Assembly: GCF_018736145.1 (NCBI RefSeq)
Contig: NZ_CP059997.1
Location: forward strand, 867,501 to 931,500
Length of the DNA stretch: 64,000 nt
Source: Amycolatopsis sp. CA-230715
GTDB taxonomy: Bacteria; Actinomycetota; Actinomycetes; Mycobacteriales; Pseudonocardiaceae
Direction: 5' to 3'
Part shown: in pieces, positions 9,020 through 18,137 of the stretch
Layout: every line of letters begins with the position of its first letter
Position numbering within the stretch: position 1 is the stretch's first letter
Translations under genes and position numbers: made by a program
The notes under the pieces: generated by a model
Database searches by the model: none
Told to the model about the DNA's origin: nothing
Seen by the model: the letters and a program-made list of their open reading frames with translations, nothing else

Positions 9020-9138
9020 GACCGAAGTAACCAGCCGCGAAAGCTGGGGTCGTGAACCGAGGCACTCCACAGGCAGCGGTTCGCGAAGCACAGCCGACGT
9101 GACTCCACCACGTCAGCCCGTGACCGGGGAGGCAGTAC

Positions 9139-10182
9139 ATGTCCGTCCAGACTCTCGAGCGCGAGACTCGCGGGATCCGCCAGCGAACGGTCCCGAAGCA
9201 AGCCACCGAGCCCGCACTCGATTCCAGCATAACCACACTTCCGGCCGAGAGTGCGGATCTCGACGCCCAAAGCCCCGCAGCCGACCTGGTCCGCGTGTAC
9301 CTGAACGGCATCGGCAAGACCGCGCTGCTGACCGCGGCCGACGAGGTCGAGCTGGCCAAGCGCATCGAGGCGGGCGTCTTCGCCGCGCACATGCTCGACA
9401 CCGCGGAGAACCTCACGCCGAAGCGCCGTTCCGAGCTGTCCGCGCTGGTGCGCGACGGCCACGTCGCGAAGAACCACCTGCTGGAGGCCAACCTCCGCCT
9501 GGTGGTGTCGCTCGCGAAGCGCTACACCGGCCGGGGGATGCCGCTGCTCGACCTGATCCAGGAGGGGAACCTGGGTCTGATCCGCGCGGTGGAGAAGTTC
9601 GACTACTCCAAGGGGTTCAAGTTCTCGACCTATGCCACCTGGTGGATCCGCCAGGCCATCACCAGGGGGATGGCCGACCAGGGGCGCACCATCCGGCTGC
9701 CGGTCCACCTGGTGGAACAGGTGAACAAGCTCGCCAGGATCAAGCGCGACCTGCACCAGCAGCTCGGCCGCGAGGCCACGAACGAGGAGCTGGCCGCCGA
9801 ATCCGGTATCGCCGCGGAGAAGGTCTCCGACCTGCTCGACCACGCGCGCGACCCGGTAAGCCTGGACATGCCGGTGGGCACCGAGGAGGACGCGCCGCTC
9901 GGTGACTTCATCGAGGACTCCGAAGCCACCGATGCGGAGAGCGCGGTCATCTCGGGCCTGCTGCAGGACGACCTGCGCCGCGTGCTCGCCACCCTCGACG
10001 ACCGCGAGCAGCACGTGATCCGGCTGCGCTACGGCCTCGACGACGGGCAGCCCCGCACGCTGGACCAGATCGGCAAGCACTTCGGCCTGTCGCGCGAGCG
10101 CGTGCGCCAGATCGAGCGCGAGGTCATGTCCAAACTGCGCCAGGGCGAGCGGGCCGACCGGCTCCGCGCGTACGCCAGCTGA
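9139..10182 (+). CDS. sigB: Principal-like (group 2) RNA polymerase sigma factor SigB
   Basis: A 347-aa sigma-70 protein. Regions 1.2 to 4.2 are complete: [20 protein letters not shown] (1.2), [20 protein letters not shown] and the core-binding/-10 segment [19 protein letters not shown] (2.1-2.4), region 3, and the -35-binding helix [20 protein letters not shown] (4.2). The short N-terminus without a long region 1.1 separates it from the housekeeping SigA and matches mycobacterial SigB. GGGGAGG precedes the ATG. A SigH-type promoter lies about 120 bp upstream, so it is probably induced in the oxidative or heat response and drives general stress transcription. Confidence 0.92.
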   Translation: MSVQTLERETRGIRQRTVPKQATEPALDSSITTLPAESADLDAQSPAADLVRVYLNGIGKTALLTAADEVELAKRIEAGVFAAHMLDTAENLTPKRRSELSALVRDGHVAKNHLLEANLRLVVSLAKRYTGRGMPLLDLIQEGNLGLIRAVEKFDYSKGFKFSTYATWWIRQAITRGMADQGRTIRLPVHLVEQVNKLARIKRDLHQQLGREATNEELAAESGIAAEKVSDLLDHARDPVSLDMPVGTEEDAPLGDFIEDSEATDAESAVISGLLQDDLRRVLATLDDREQHVIRLRYGLDDGQPRTLDQIGKHFGLSRERVRQIEREVMSKLRQGERADRLRAYAS

Positions 10183-10208
10183 GCCACCCGTTCGGCCGCG
10201 TTGACTTA

Positions 10209-10220
10209 TGACCTAGGTCA
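10209..10220. promoter_or_regulatory. Perfect 12-bp palindrome TGACCTAGGTCA
   Basis: A perfect dyad 27 bases after the sigB stop and about 200 bases before the fumarase start. It could be an operator for fumarase transcription. No regulator can be named from the motif alone. Confidence 0.35.
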
Positions 10221-10233
10221 CGGGACGGTCGGA

Positions 10234-10251
10234 TGCAACGGTCTGGGCCGT
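10234..10251 (+). terminator. Weak hairpin after sigB
   Basis: CAACGG and CCGTTG form a 6-bp stem with a 6-nt loop about 50 bases downstream of the sigB stop. There is no T-tract. It is a possible Rho-independent terminator of the GC-rich type. Confidence 0.35.
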
Positions 10252-10313
10252 TGCTCCGTCTACTAGGGCGGAAAGTCTTCGCGGCAGGGTGCTCGCACCT
10301 GTGCCGCTTTCCC

Positions 10314-10351
10314 CGGAAGGTCGGGTCCGTCGGGGTGGGCCCGGCCTTCCG
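10314..10351 (+). promoter_or_regulatory. Strong hairpin in the fumarase leader
   Basis: The arms at 10314-10328 and 10337-10351 pair over 15 positions (two G-U) around an 8-nt loop, ending 66 bases before the fumarase GTG. There is no T-run. It is either the real end of the sigB transcript or a structured 5' UTR of the fumarase mRNA. Confidence 0.45.
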
Positions 10352-10417
10352 CTATCTGCGCGTGCCGCGTTCGGTACCGTCGGGTGTTCTCCGATCGCGT
10401 GCAAGGGAGCCCGCGCA

Positions 10418-12085
10418 GTGACTGACGCCACCACCACCCCGTTCGACTACACGGAGGTCCTGCCGCTCGGCACGGACACCCGCACCGAGTACCGCCTCGT
10501 CACCCCGGACGGCGTCCGGGTCGTGGAGGCGGCGGGCCGGAAGTTCCTCGAGATCGACCCGGCCGCGCTCACCACGCTCGCGCGCGCCGCGATCACCGAC
10601 ATCCAGCACCTGCTGCGCTCTTCGCACCTCGCCCAGCTGCGCGCGATCGTCGACGATCCCGAGGCGAGCGGGAACGACCGGTTCGTCGCGATGGACCTGC
10701 TGCGCAACGCGGCCATCTCGGCGGGCGGCGTGCTGCCGATGTGCCAGGACACCGGCACCGCGATCGTCATCGGCAAGCGCGGCGAAGGCGTGCTCACCGG
10801 CGGTGACGACGAGCGCGCGCTGGCAAAGGGTGTGTTCGAGGCGTACCAGGAGCTGAACCTGCGGTACTCGCAGATGGCGCCGGTGAACTTCTGGGAGGAG
10901 CGCAACACGGGCACGAACCTGCCCGCGCAGATCGAGCTGTACCACAAGGATGGCGGCGGCGACCCGTCCTACGAGTTCCTGGTGATGGCCAAGGGCGGCG
11001 GCAGCGCGAACAAGACCTTCCTCTACCAGGAGACCAAGGCGGTCCTGAACCCGAAGCGGCTCGCGAAGTTCCTCGACGAGAAGCTGCGCGGCCTCGGCAC
11101 CGCCGCCTGTCCCCCGTACCACCTCGCGATCGTCGTCGGCGGCACGTCGGCCGAGTTCAACCTCAAGGTCGCGAAGCTCGCGTCGGCGCGGTACCTGGAC
11201 GACCTGCCGACCGAGGGTTCGCCGTCCGGGCACGGTTTCCGCGACCCCGATCTCGAACAGCAGGTGCTCGAGATGACGCGCCAGTTCGGCATCGGCGCGC
11301 AGTTCGGCGGCAAGTACTTCTGCCACGACGTGCGGGTGATCCGGTTGCCGCGGCACGGCGCCTCGTGCCCGGTCGGCATCGCGGTGTCCTGCTCCGCCGA
11401 CCGGCAGGCGAAGGCCAAGATCACCGCCGACGGCGTGTTCCTCGAACAGCTGGAGCGCGATCCCGCCCGGTTCCTCCCCGAGGTCACCGAGGACGACCTG
11501 TCCGACGAGGTGGTGCACGTCGACCTGAACCGGCCCATGGCCGAGATCCGCGCGCAGCTTTCCGAGCTGCCGGTGAAGACGCGGCTGTCGCTGACCGGGC
11601 CGCTCGTCGTCGCGCGCGACATCGCGCACGCGAAGATCGCCGAACGCCTCGACGCCGGCGAGGAAATGCCGCAGTACCTGAAGGACCACCCCGTCTACTA
11701 CGCGGGTCCGGCGAAGACTCCGGACGGCTACGCGTCGGGCTCGTTCGGGCCGACCACCGCGGGGCGCATGGACTCCTACGTCGAGCAGTTCCAGGTCGCG
11801 GGCGGGTCGCTGGTCATGCTCGCCAAGGGAAACCGGTCGAAGAAGGTCACCGCGGCCTGCCGCGAGCACGGCGGCTTCTACCTCGGCTCGATCGGCGGCC
11901 CGGCCGCGCGCCTCGCGCAGGACTGCATCAAGAAGGTCGACGTGCTCGAATACCCCGAGCTGGGCATGGAAGCCGTGTGGAAGATCGAGGTCGAGGACTT
12001 CCCCGCCTTCATCGTCATCGACGACAAGGGCAACGACTTCTTCGAAGCCACCTCGGAACCCGTGCTGCAGATCAGCTTCCGCTGA
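10418..12085 (+). CDS. Class I (iron-sulfur) fumarate hydratase
   Basis: A 555-aa 4Fe-4S hydratase of the FumA/FumB type, which interconverts fumarate and malate in the TCA cycle. The cluster cysteines lie in [11 protein letters not shown] (about residue 108), [13 protein letters not shown] and the later [12 protein letters not shown] segment. [10 protein letters not shown] in the alpha part and [13 protein letters not shown] in the beta part confirm the fused alpha-beta form. GTG 10418 was chosen: AAGGGAG lies about ten bases upstream, and the longer open frame upstream overlaps the leader hairpin. Class I enzymes are oxygen-sensitive, so its place behind stress-controlled sigB is worth noting. 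Confidence 0.92.
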   Translation: MTDATTTPFDYTEVLPLGTDTRTEYRLVTPDGVRVVEAAGRKFLEIDPAALTTLARAAITDIQHLLRSSHLAQLRAIVDDPEASGNDRFVAMDLLRNAAISAGGVLPMCQDTGTAIVIGKRGEGVLTGGDDERALAKGVFEAYQELNLRYSQMAPVNFWEERNTGTNLPAQIELYHKDGGGDPSYEFLVMAKGGGSANKTFLYQETKAVLNPKRLAKFLDEKLRGLGTAACPPYHLAIVVGGTSAEFNLKVAKLASARYLDDLPTEGSPSGHGFRDPDLEQQVLEMTRQFGIGAQFGGKYFCHDVRVIRLPRHGASCPVGIAVSCSADRQAKAKITADGVFLEQLERDPARFLPEVTEDDLSDEVVHVDLNRPMAEIRAQLSELPVKTRLSLTGPLVVARDIAHAKIAERLDAGEEMPQYLKDHPVYYAGPAKTPDGYASGSFGPTTAGRMDSYVEQFQVAGGSLVMLAKGNRSKKVTAACREHGGFYLGSIGGPAARLAQDCIKKVDVLEYPELGMEAVWKIEVEDFPAFIVIDDKGNDFFEATSEPVLQISFR

Positions 12086-12180
12086 TTTCCTCCGCCGCCG
12101 CTGTCGATCGGCGGCCCGTTCGTTCGCCGTAGTTCGTGACGGCGCCGATCCCCGGCGCCGTCACGAACGAGAGGAACGAC

Positions 12181-12807
12181 ATGGGCACCTTGATGCTGAT
12201 GGAGTTGACGTCACTGGACGGTGTCGCGCAGGCCCCCGGCGGCCCGGAGGAGGACACCAGCGACGGGTTCCGGCACGGTGGCTGGGCGGTACCGCATTTC
12301 GACGAGGAGATGATCGAGCGGATCGCGGCGCGCACCGAGCGGGGCGCCGCGTTGCTGCTCGGACGGCGCACCTACGACATCTTCGCCGCCAGCTGGCCGC
12401 TCGCCGAACCGGACGACCGGGTCGGGGCGAAGCTGAACGGCATGCCGAAGTACGTGGCGTCGCGGACGCTGGACACCGTGTCGTGGCAGAACTCCGCGCT
12501 GCTCACCGGTGACGTCGCCGAAGCGGTCGGCAAGCTCAAGGCGAGCGTGGACGGCGAGATCCAAGTGCACGGCAGCATCGGGCTGGTCCAGACCCTGTTG
12601 CGGCACGACCTCGTCGACGAGATCCGGCTCTCCACGTTCCCGGTGCTCCTCGGCTCGGGACGGCGGCTCTTCGCCGACGGCACGATCCCGGCGAGGTTCC
12701 GGCTCGTCGGCACCGAGACCTCGGCGACCGGCGTCGTGGTCACCACGCACGCGCGCGACGGTGAGCTGACGTACGGTGCGATAGGACCGGAGACGGGAAA
12801 CTGGTGA
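12181..12807 (+). CDS. Dihydrofolate reductase-fold protein (RibD C-terminal family)
   Basis: A 208-aa protein of the DHFR-like superfamily, found widely in actinomycetes. It has the N-terminal strand GTLMLMELTSLDG, LLGRRTYDIFAASWP and the C-terminal IRLSTFPVLLGSGRRLF characteristic of the RibD_C family. These proteins bind NADPH; the substrate is unknown and dihydrofolate is not implied. ATG 12181 has AGAGGAA upstream. It precedes the DGPF protein and ECF sigma factor with close spacing and likely forms one operon with them. Confidence 0.8.
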   Translation: MGTLMLMELTSLDGVAQAPGGPEEDTSDGFRHGGWAVPHFDEEMIERIAARTERGAALLLGRRTYDIFAASWPLAEPDDRVGAKLNGMPKYVASRTLDTVSWQNSALLTGDVAEAVGKLKASVDGEIQVHGSIGLVQTLLRHDLVDEIRLSTFPVLLGSGRRLFADGTIPARFRLVGTETSATGVVVTTHARDGELTYGAIGPETGNW

Positions 12808-12821
12808 GGGGACGGGAAACC

Positions 12822-13157
12822 ATGCCGCAGTACGCGATCCTGATCTACGAAAAGGAGCTCCCCGGCGGCGTCGCCGACATCCCGCCCGAGGTGATGGAAG
12901 CCAACATCAGCGCGGGCGAAAAGATCGCCGCGCTGGGCGCCACCGTGGTCAACGAACAGGGGCTCGAACCCGTCTCGACCGCGCGGACCATCCACAAGGG
13001 AGGGATGGTCACCGACGGGCCGTTCCTCGAAACGAAGGAAGTGCTCGCCGGGTTCTTCGTGGTGGAGGCCGAAGACCTCGACACCGCGATCGCCGTCGGC
13101 AAGCTGCTCCCGATCATGGACGGCGCCGTCGAGGTGCGGCCGGTGCTCGGCGTGTGA
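12822..13157 (+). CDS. YCII/DGPF-domain protein
   Basis: A 111-aa protein with the YCII fold and the eponymous DGPF motif (VTDGPFLETKEVLAGF). It is the standard genetic partner of ECF42 sigma factors; molecular function is unknown. ATG 12822 begins at MPQYAIL, the conserved first strand, so I prefer it to GTG 12804. Its last codons overlap the start of the sigma factor (GTGA). Confidence 0.85.
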   Translation: MPQYAILIYEKELPGGVADIPPEVMEANISAGEKIAALGATVVNEQGLEPVSTARTIHKGGMVTDGPFLETKEVLAGFFVVEAEDLDTAIAVGKLLPIMDGAVEVRPVLGV

Positions 13158-14365
13158 ACCACGCCGTGCAGGCGGTCGCGGACGCGCATCGTCACGAGTG
13201 GGCCGCCGTGCTCGCCGCGACGGTGCGCGTCACCCGCGATCTCGATCTCGCCGAGGAATGTGTCCAGGACGCCTACGCCGCCGCGCTCGCGGACTGGTCG
13301 CGCGGTGGCGTGCCGTCGAAACCGGGCGCGTGGCTGACCGTCGCCGCCCGGCACAACGCGATGGACGCGCTGCGCCGGGCGCGGACGCTGCGGTCCAAGC
13401 TGCATCTGCTGGTCGAACCGGAACAGCACGCCGAGGCCCACGACGACCGGCTACGGCTGGTCTTCCTGTGCTGCCACCCCGCGCTCGCGTTCGAGGCGCA
13501 GGTGGCGCTCACGCTGCGGGTGGTGTGCGGGGTGGCCACGCCGGACGTCGCGAAGGCGTTCCTGGTCTCGGAGCCGACCATGGCGGCCAGGATCACCAGG
13601 GCGAAGAAGAAGATCGCGGCGGCGGGCATCCCGTTCCGGATGCCGGGTGCCGCCGAACTGCCCGCCCGCGTGGACGCCGCGCTCACCGTGATCCACCTGC
13701 TGTTCACCACCGGGCACACGGCGCCGACCGGGCCGGAGCTGACCAGGACCGGCATCGCCGAACACGCGCTCGACCTGGCACGCCTGCTGCACGCTCTGCT
13801 CCCCGCCGAGCGCGAGGTCCGCGGCCTGCTCGCGCTGCTGCTGGCCAACCACGCCCGCCGCGCCACCCGCACCGCCGAAGACGGCCGTCTGCTGCTCCTG
13901 GAAGAGCAGGACCGTTCGGCGTGGGATGCCGACGCCATCGCCGAAGCCCACGAACTCGTCGTGGGAGCACTGCGCGGCGGCGGTCCCGGCCGGTTCGCTT
14001 TGCAGGCCGCGATCGCGTCGCTGCACGCCTCCGCACCGTCCTATGCGGACACCGACTGGCCGCAGATACTGGTGCTGTACAACGAACTCCTGAAGGTGTG
14101 GCCCTCCCCCGTGGTCGCGCTGAACCGAGCCGTCGCGCTGTCGATGACCGAGGGCGCCGAACCCGCACTGGCCGAGATCGAGGCGCTCGAACGCGACGGC
14201 AGGCTGGCGGGCTACCGCTACCTTCCCGCCGCCAAAGCCGATCTGTTGCGACGGCTGGGAAAGGCGCCGGAAGCGGCCGCGGAGTACGAACGCGCACTCG
14301 CCTTGACGGACAACGAAGCCGAGCGCGCGTTCCTTTGTGGACGGTTGGCTCCGCTCGTGCCCTGA
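13154..14365 (+). CDS. ECF42-type RNA polymerase sigma factor with C-terminal TPR-like extension
   Basis: A 403-aa ECF sigma factor. Region 2 lies at about 10-75 (DLAEECVQDAYAAALADW), region 4 at about 100-160 (VFLCCHPALAFEAQVALTLR), and a roughly 200-residue helical C-terminal extension ends in TPR-like repeats (LPAAKADLLRRLGKAPEAAAEYERAL). This architecture and the upstream DGPF gene define ECF42. No anti-sigma factor is linked; the extension is thought to control activity in this group. The TGA stop (14363-14365) is part of a palindromic repeat copy. Confidence 0.88.
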   Translation: MNHAVQAVADAHRHEWAAVLAATVRVTRDLDLAEECVQDAYAAALADWSRGGVPSKPGAWLTVAARHNAMDALRRARTLRSKLHLLVEPEQHAEAHDDRLRLVFLCCHPALAFEAQVALTLRVVCGVATPDVAKAFLVSEPTMAARITRAKKKIAAAGIPFRMPGAAELPARVDAALTVIHLLFTTGHTAPTGPELTRTGIAEHALDLARLLHALLPAEREVRGLLALLLANHARRATRTAEDGRLLLLEEQDRSAWDADAIAEAHELVVGALRGGGPGRFALQAAIASLHASAPSYADTDWPQILVLYNELLKVWPSPVVALNRAVALSMTEGAEPALAEIEALERDGRLAGYRYLPAAKADLLRRLGKAPEAAAEYERALALTDNEAERAFLCGRLAPLVP

Positions 14366-14411
14366 AGGTGGCTTTCGGGGCGGTAGATGCCCTGAAAGCC
14401 ACCTTCAGTGC
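14359..14411. repeat. Two copies of the palindrome family, one containing the ECF42 stop codon
   Basis: Copies at 14359-14381 and 14389-14411 carry CCCTGAA in place of CCCCGAA. In the first copy the TGA of that variant is the stop codon of the sigma factor gene. They sit between convergent genes (ECF42 plus, SRPBCC minus). Confidence 0.8.
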
Positions 14412-14422
14412 GTTGAGCGGGA

Positions 14423-14860
14423 TCAGGCGGGGAACATCCGGTCGAGGCGCTCCAGCGACCGTTCGATGCCCTGCTTGTTCTTCTTCGGGAAGAAGCTGAT
14501 GTCGATCAGGAACGGGAAGCGGGCGGTGGACCAGTCGAACGTCTCGGTCACCTCGGTGCCGACCTCGCCCGCGGGTTCGAGCGCCCAGCGCCAGCGGTGG
14601 CCGTTGAAGTGGCGCCAGGCGATGAGCCGGTTCTCTTCGAACTCGACGACGGTGTTCTGGATCTTGTACGGCGCGCCCATTTTCATGTCCATGCCGAACT
14701 TCGCCCCCAGCGCGAGGCGGTGCGGGCCGCCGTCGCGGGCGGCCCGCACCGTGCCGGAGCCGTCGATCAGCGGGTGCTGGGCCGGATCGGCCAGCAGCTC
14801 GAAGATCTTCTCCGGCGTTGTCGCGATCGTTCTGGTCACCGAGATCTGCCGCTTGCTCAT
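14423..14860 (-). CDS. SRPBCC (START-like) family protein
   Basis: A 145-aa helix-grip-fold protein (polyketide cyclase/START-like). The N-terminal strand SVTRTIATTPEKIFELLADP and the long C-terminal helix (NKQGIERSLERLDRMF) are typical. It should bind a hydrophobic ligand in a central cavity; the ligand is unknown. It starts 13 bases after the lipoprotein gene on the same strand, so both may be on the distal end of the phosphonate transporter transcript. Confidence 0.75.
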   Translation of the reverse strand: MSKRQISVTRTIATTPEKIFELLADPAQHPLIDGSGTVRAARDGGPHRLALGAKFGMDMKMGAPYKIQNTVVEFEENRLIAWRHFNGHRWRWALEPAGEVGTEVTETFDWSTARFPFLIDISFFPKKNKQGIERSLERLDRMFPA

Positions 14861-14873
14861 TACTGGAGAGTAG

Positions 14874-15374
14874 CTACTGCTTGCGCTGCTCGCTCGTCAG
14901 CACCAGGGTGCGGGTGCCGAGCGGGTCGGCCAGCTGGGTGCTGACCACCGGGTAGCGGATGTCCATGGTGCACATCTTGTGCGTCTGCGCCGTGGTCTCG
15001 ACCAGGTTCAGCACCACGCGTTGCGGTGTCTGCTCCTTGGCTTCGACGGTGGCGTGCCCGCAGCCGCCTTCCTCGGCGCGGACGATCACGGTCTTGCCGT
15101 CGGGCCCGACGGCGACGTCGCGCGGGAACCCCGCGGGCAGCGCCTTCGCGTCGAGCTGCTGCGGCGGTACCGGCTTGCCGACCTTCGACGGCGGCGGCTG
15201 CGAACCGGGTTTCGGCGACGGCTTGGGCACCGGCGGTTGTTCGGGAACCGTCGTGCCGGGCTGGCTCGCGGCGGGTCCCGAGGCGGGCGGTGGGCTGACT
15301 GCTGCTGGGCTGGCGCAGGCCGCCCCTGCGATCAGGACGAGTCCCGCACCGGCCAACTTCGCTGTGTACCTCAT
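14874..15374 (-). CDS. Putative lipoprotein with proline-rich linker
   Basis: A 166-aa exported protein. The signal peptide ends in LIAGAACAS, with Cys20 as the probable lipid-modified residue (the lipobox is weak, with Gly at -3). A Pro/Ser-rich linker (about 22-70) precedes a small globular domain holding two cysteines (GGCGHATVEA, KMCTMDIRYP) that may form a disulfide. No family name is recognised. It lies 45 bases downstream of phnV on the same strand; a link to phosphonate uptake is only positional. Confidence 0.6.
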   Translation of the reverse strand: MRYTAKLAGAGLVLIAGAACASPAAVSPPPASGPAASQPGTTVPEQPPVPKPSPKPGSQPPPSKVGKPVPPQQLDAKALPAGFPRDVAVGPDGKTVIVRAEEGGCGHATVEAKEQTPQRVVLNLVETTAQTHKMCTMDIRYPVVSTQLADPLGTRTLVLTSEQRKQ

Positions 15375-15419
15375 GCCCGTGAAGACGGAGCGGGCCCGCG
15401 ATCGGGTTGCACGCCGTTC

Positions 15420-16217
15420 TCACCGATGTGCAGCGCGTCCCCGCGCGAGGCCGATCGCCAGCACGCCCAGCAGCGTCACCAGCAGCAACAGCACCGTGCT
15501 CGCCGAGGCGAGGAACACCTGCCCGCGGTCGGTCAGCGCGAACACGCTCGCGGGCAGCGTCCGCCAGTCCGGCGGGAACAGCATCATCGTCGCGCCGAGT
15601 TCTCCCATCGACATCGCCAGCGCCAGGCTCGCCGACGCCGACATCGACGGCAGCAGCACCGGGAGCCGCACGCGGAACAGCACCCGCGCCGGGCCCGCGC
15701 CGAGGCTCGCCGCGGCCTGCGCCAGCGCGGGGTCCATTCTGGACACCGCGGCCGAAACAGTGCTGTAGGAGAACGGCAGCAGGATCATCAAGTGTCCCAA
15801 CAGGACGATCCAGCGGGTCCCGTTGAGCAGCAGCGGCGGGGAGCTGAACGCGACCAGCAGGGCCAGCCCCAGCACCACCGACGGCACCGCGATCGGCAGG
15901 TGGAACACCGTGTCGGCGAACCGGCGGACCCCGCGTGGCGCGGACTCGGCGGCGAGCGCGGCCCAGGTACCGAGCAGCAGCGCGGCCGCCGAAGCGATCA
16001 CCCCGGTCTGCACGCTGACCGAAAGGCTCGCGAACGTCTCGCCGGAGAGTGCTTCCGCGTAGTGGGCGACCGTGAGCGCGTCCGGCAGCACGCCGCTCCA
16101 CCCGTCCGCCAGTGAGGCGAGCACGATCATCACCAGTGGCGTCAGCACGATCGCGGTGAACAGCACGGCGAACACCGTCCACAGCAGAACCTTGCTACGC
16201 CGCGTCCACAGCAGCAC
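15420..16217 (-). CDS. phnV: 2-aminoethylphosphonate ABC transporter permease (PhnV-like)
   Basis: A 265-aa membrane permease with about six helices and the BPD_transp_1 coupling motif (ASLGAGPARVLFRVRLP) that docks the ATPase. It is the second of two permeases in the phnSTUV-like set and should form the heterodimeric channel. GTG 16217 has GGGAGG upstream and overlaps the end of phnU by 23 bases. Substrate is assigned from the linked AEP enzymes and solute-binding protein, not from the permease itself. Confidence 0.75.
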   Translation of the reverse strand: MLLWTRRSKVLLWTVFAVLFTAIVLTPLVMIVLASLADGWSGVLPDALTVAHYAEALSGETFASLSVSVQTGVIASAAALLLGTWAALAAESAPRGVRRFADTVFHLPIAVPSVVLGLALLVAFSSPPLLLNGTRWIVLLGHLMILLPFSYSTVSAAVSRMDPALAQAAASLGAGPARVLFRVRLPVLLPSMSASASLALAMSMGELGATMMLFPPDWRTLPASVFALTDRGQVFLASASTVLLLLVTLLGVLAIGLARGRAAHR

Positions 16218-17061
16218 GGCCGCCTCCCTTCACCGCTTTGGCGACCGCCCACCGGTAGGCGCCGTACAACGCCAGCGACAGCAGCACGTTGACCACCGCG
16301 ATCACGCACGCGTCCGGGTAGTCGAAGGTCACGATCCCCTTGGTGTAGACCAGCATCGGCAACGTGATCACGTCCTTCGCGCCGATGAACAGCACGATGC
16401 CGAACTCGTTCATCGCGAGCAGCATCGTCAGGCAGGCGCCCGAGGCCAGCGACGGCAGCGCTTCCGGGAACACCACCTGGCGCAGCACCCGCCACGGGCG
16501 GGCGCCGAGGCTCGCGGCGACGTCGAGCTGGTCCGCCGGGACCTGCCCGAACGCCGCCAGCACCGGTCGCATGACGAACGGCGTGTAGAACGTGATCTCG
16601 GCGAGCAGCACGCCCCAGTGCGAGTACAGGAAACCGCCGCCGACGAGACCCGCGCTGCCGTAGAGGAAGGTGAACGCGAGCGCGATCAGGAAGGACGGGA
16701 ACGCCAGCACGGTGTCGACAAGGCGCGAAAGCGCTCGGGCGCCGGGGAACGGCACGAACGCGATCACCAGTGCGAGGAACGTGCCGAGCAGGACGCAGCC
16801 CGCGGTGGCGCCGAGCGCGATCGCAACCGTCCGCCATGCGGCGTCGAGGAACTCGGGCGAGGAAAGTACCTGGCCCCACACCGAAAACCCGGGCACGCCG
16901 TCGTCGGAGACGAACGACTGGCGTACCACCAGCGCGAGCGGGTAGCAGAAGAAGCCGAGCAGCACGACCAGTGGTGGCAGCAGCCACGGCAGTGCCGAGC
17001 GGGCGCGCCGAGGACCGCGGGCCCTCGGCGTCGCGGCGGCGCTCAGCGCGATCCCGGTCAT
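16195..17061 (-). CDS. phnU: 2-aminoethylphosphonate ABC transporter permease (PhnU-like)
   Basis: A 288-aa inner-membrane permease with a leading helix SALPWLLPPLVVLLGFFCYP and the EAA coupling loop AASLGARPWRVLRQVVFPEA. It is the first permease of the set. ATG 17061 overlaps the ATPase stop in an ATGA, which fixes the start; the longer upstream frame lies inside phnT and is not used. Confidence 0.78.
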   Translation of the reverse strand: MTGIALSAAATPRARGPRRARSALPWLLPPLVVLLGFFCYPLALVVRQSFVSDDGVPGFSVWGQVLSSPEFLDAAWRTVAIALGATAGCVLLGTFLALVIAFVPFPGARALSRLVDTVLAFPSFLIALAFTFLYGSAGLVGGGFLYSHWGVLLAEITFYTPFVMRPVLAAFGQVPADQLDVAASLGARPWRVLRQVVFPEALPSLASGACLTMLLAMNEFGIVLFIGAKDVITLPMLVYTKGIVTFDYPDACVIAVVNVLLSLALYGAYRWAVAKAVKGGGRAAVDAA

Positions 17062-18137
17062 GCCCGCACCGCCACCAGCGGGCATCCGTCCGGAATGGAC
17101 ACTCCGACCGGCTCGCCGACACCGGGAAGACCGTCGACGGACGGCACCTCCGCGCGCACCGCGCTCGGCGGCATGCCGTCGACGGCCAGTTCCAGATCGA
17201 GCCGGAAGCCGCTCCCCCGCCACTGCACACCGGTCAGCCGCGCGGGCACGGTGCCGCCGCCGGACGCGGCGCGGACGCCGACCCGGTGCGGGCGGACACC
17301 GAGCGCGACCTTGGTGCCGTCGGCGAGCGCACTGGTCGGCTCCGCGCTCAGCTCGTGGTCACCGAGCCGGACGGTCACCCGCGCGGGGCCGTCGGCACCG
17401 ATCACCTCGACCGGGATCAGGTTCGACGCGCCGAGGAAGCTCGCCGTGAACTCCTCGGACGGGCGGTGGTAGAGCCGCTCGCACGGGCCGACCTCGACCA
17501 GCCGCGAGTCGCGCATGACCGCGATCCGGTCGGCGAGCGCGAGCGCCTCGCCCTGGTCGTGCGTGACGTAGACCAGTGTCGTGCCGGGCAGTTCGGCGCG
17601 CAGGCGCAGCAGTTCGGCGACCATGTCCTCGCGCAGCGCGGCGTCCAAAGCGGACAGCGGCTCGTCGAGCAACAGGACATCGGGCCGGATCGCGAGCGCC
17701 CGCGCGATCGCCACGCGCTGCTGCTGTCCGCCGGAAAGCTCGCGCGGGTACCGCTTCGCGTAGGCGCCCATACCGACCATGTCGAGCACTTCGGCGACCC
17801 GGGACGCCACCTCGGCCTTGGGTGCCTTGCGCGACTTGAGTCCAAAAGCGACATTGTCGGCGACCCGCAGGTGCGGGAACAGCGCATAGCTCTGCACGAC
17901 CACACCGAGCCCGCGCCGGTGCGGCGGGAGATCGGTGACGTCCTCGCCGTCGAGCAGTACCCGCCCCGAGCTGGGCCGGACGAACCCGGCGAGCGCCTTC
18001 AACGCGGTCGACTTCCCGGATCCCGAGGGACCGAGGATGGCCAGCGTCTCACCGCGCGACACCGTCAGGTCGAGCGGCGACAGTGCGCAGGTCTGTCCGA
18101 AGTGGACCGACACGCCCCTGAACTCGACGGCGGGCAT
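17058..18137 (-). CDS. phnT: ABC transporter ATPase (PhnT-like)
   Basis: A 359-aa ATP-binding subunit. Walker A GPSGSGKST is at 36-44, the Q-loop at VVQSYALFPHLRV, the signature LSGGQQQR at 134-141 and Walker B VLLLDEP at 154-160. A C-terminal TOBE-like domain (about 240-359) is typical of phosphonate/spermidine/iron-type importers. ATG 18137 shares one base with the phnS stop (TGATG), so translation is coupled. Confidence 0.88.
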   Translation of the reverse strand: MPAVEFRGVSVHFGQTCALSPLDLTVSRGETLAILGPSGSGKSTALKALAGFVRPSSGRVLLDGEDVTDLPPHRRGLGVVVQSYALFPHLRVADNVAFGLKSRKAPKAEVASRVAEVLDMVGMGAYAKRYPRELSGGQQQRVAIARALAIRPDVLLLDEPLSALDAALREDMVAELLRLRAELPGTTLVYVTHDQGEALALADRIAVMRDSRLVEVGPCERLYHRPSEEFTASFLGASNLIPVEVIGADGPARVTVRLGDHELSAEPTSALADGTKVALGVRPHRVGVRAASGGGTVPARLTGVQWRGSGFRLDLELAVDGMPPSAVRAEVPSVDGLPGVGEPVGVSIPDGCPLVAVRA

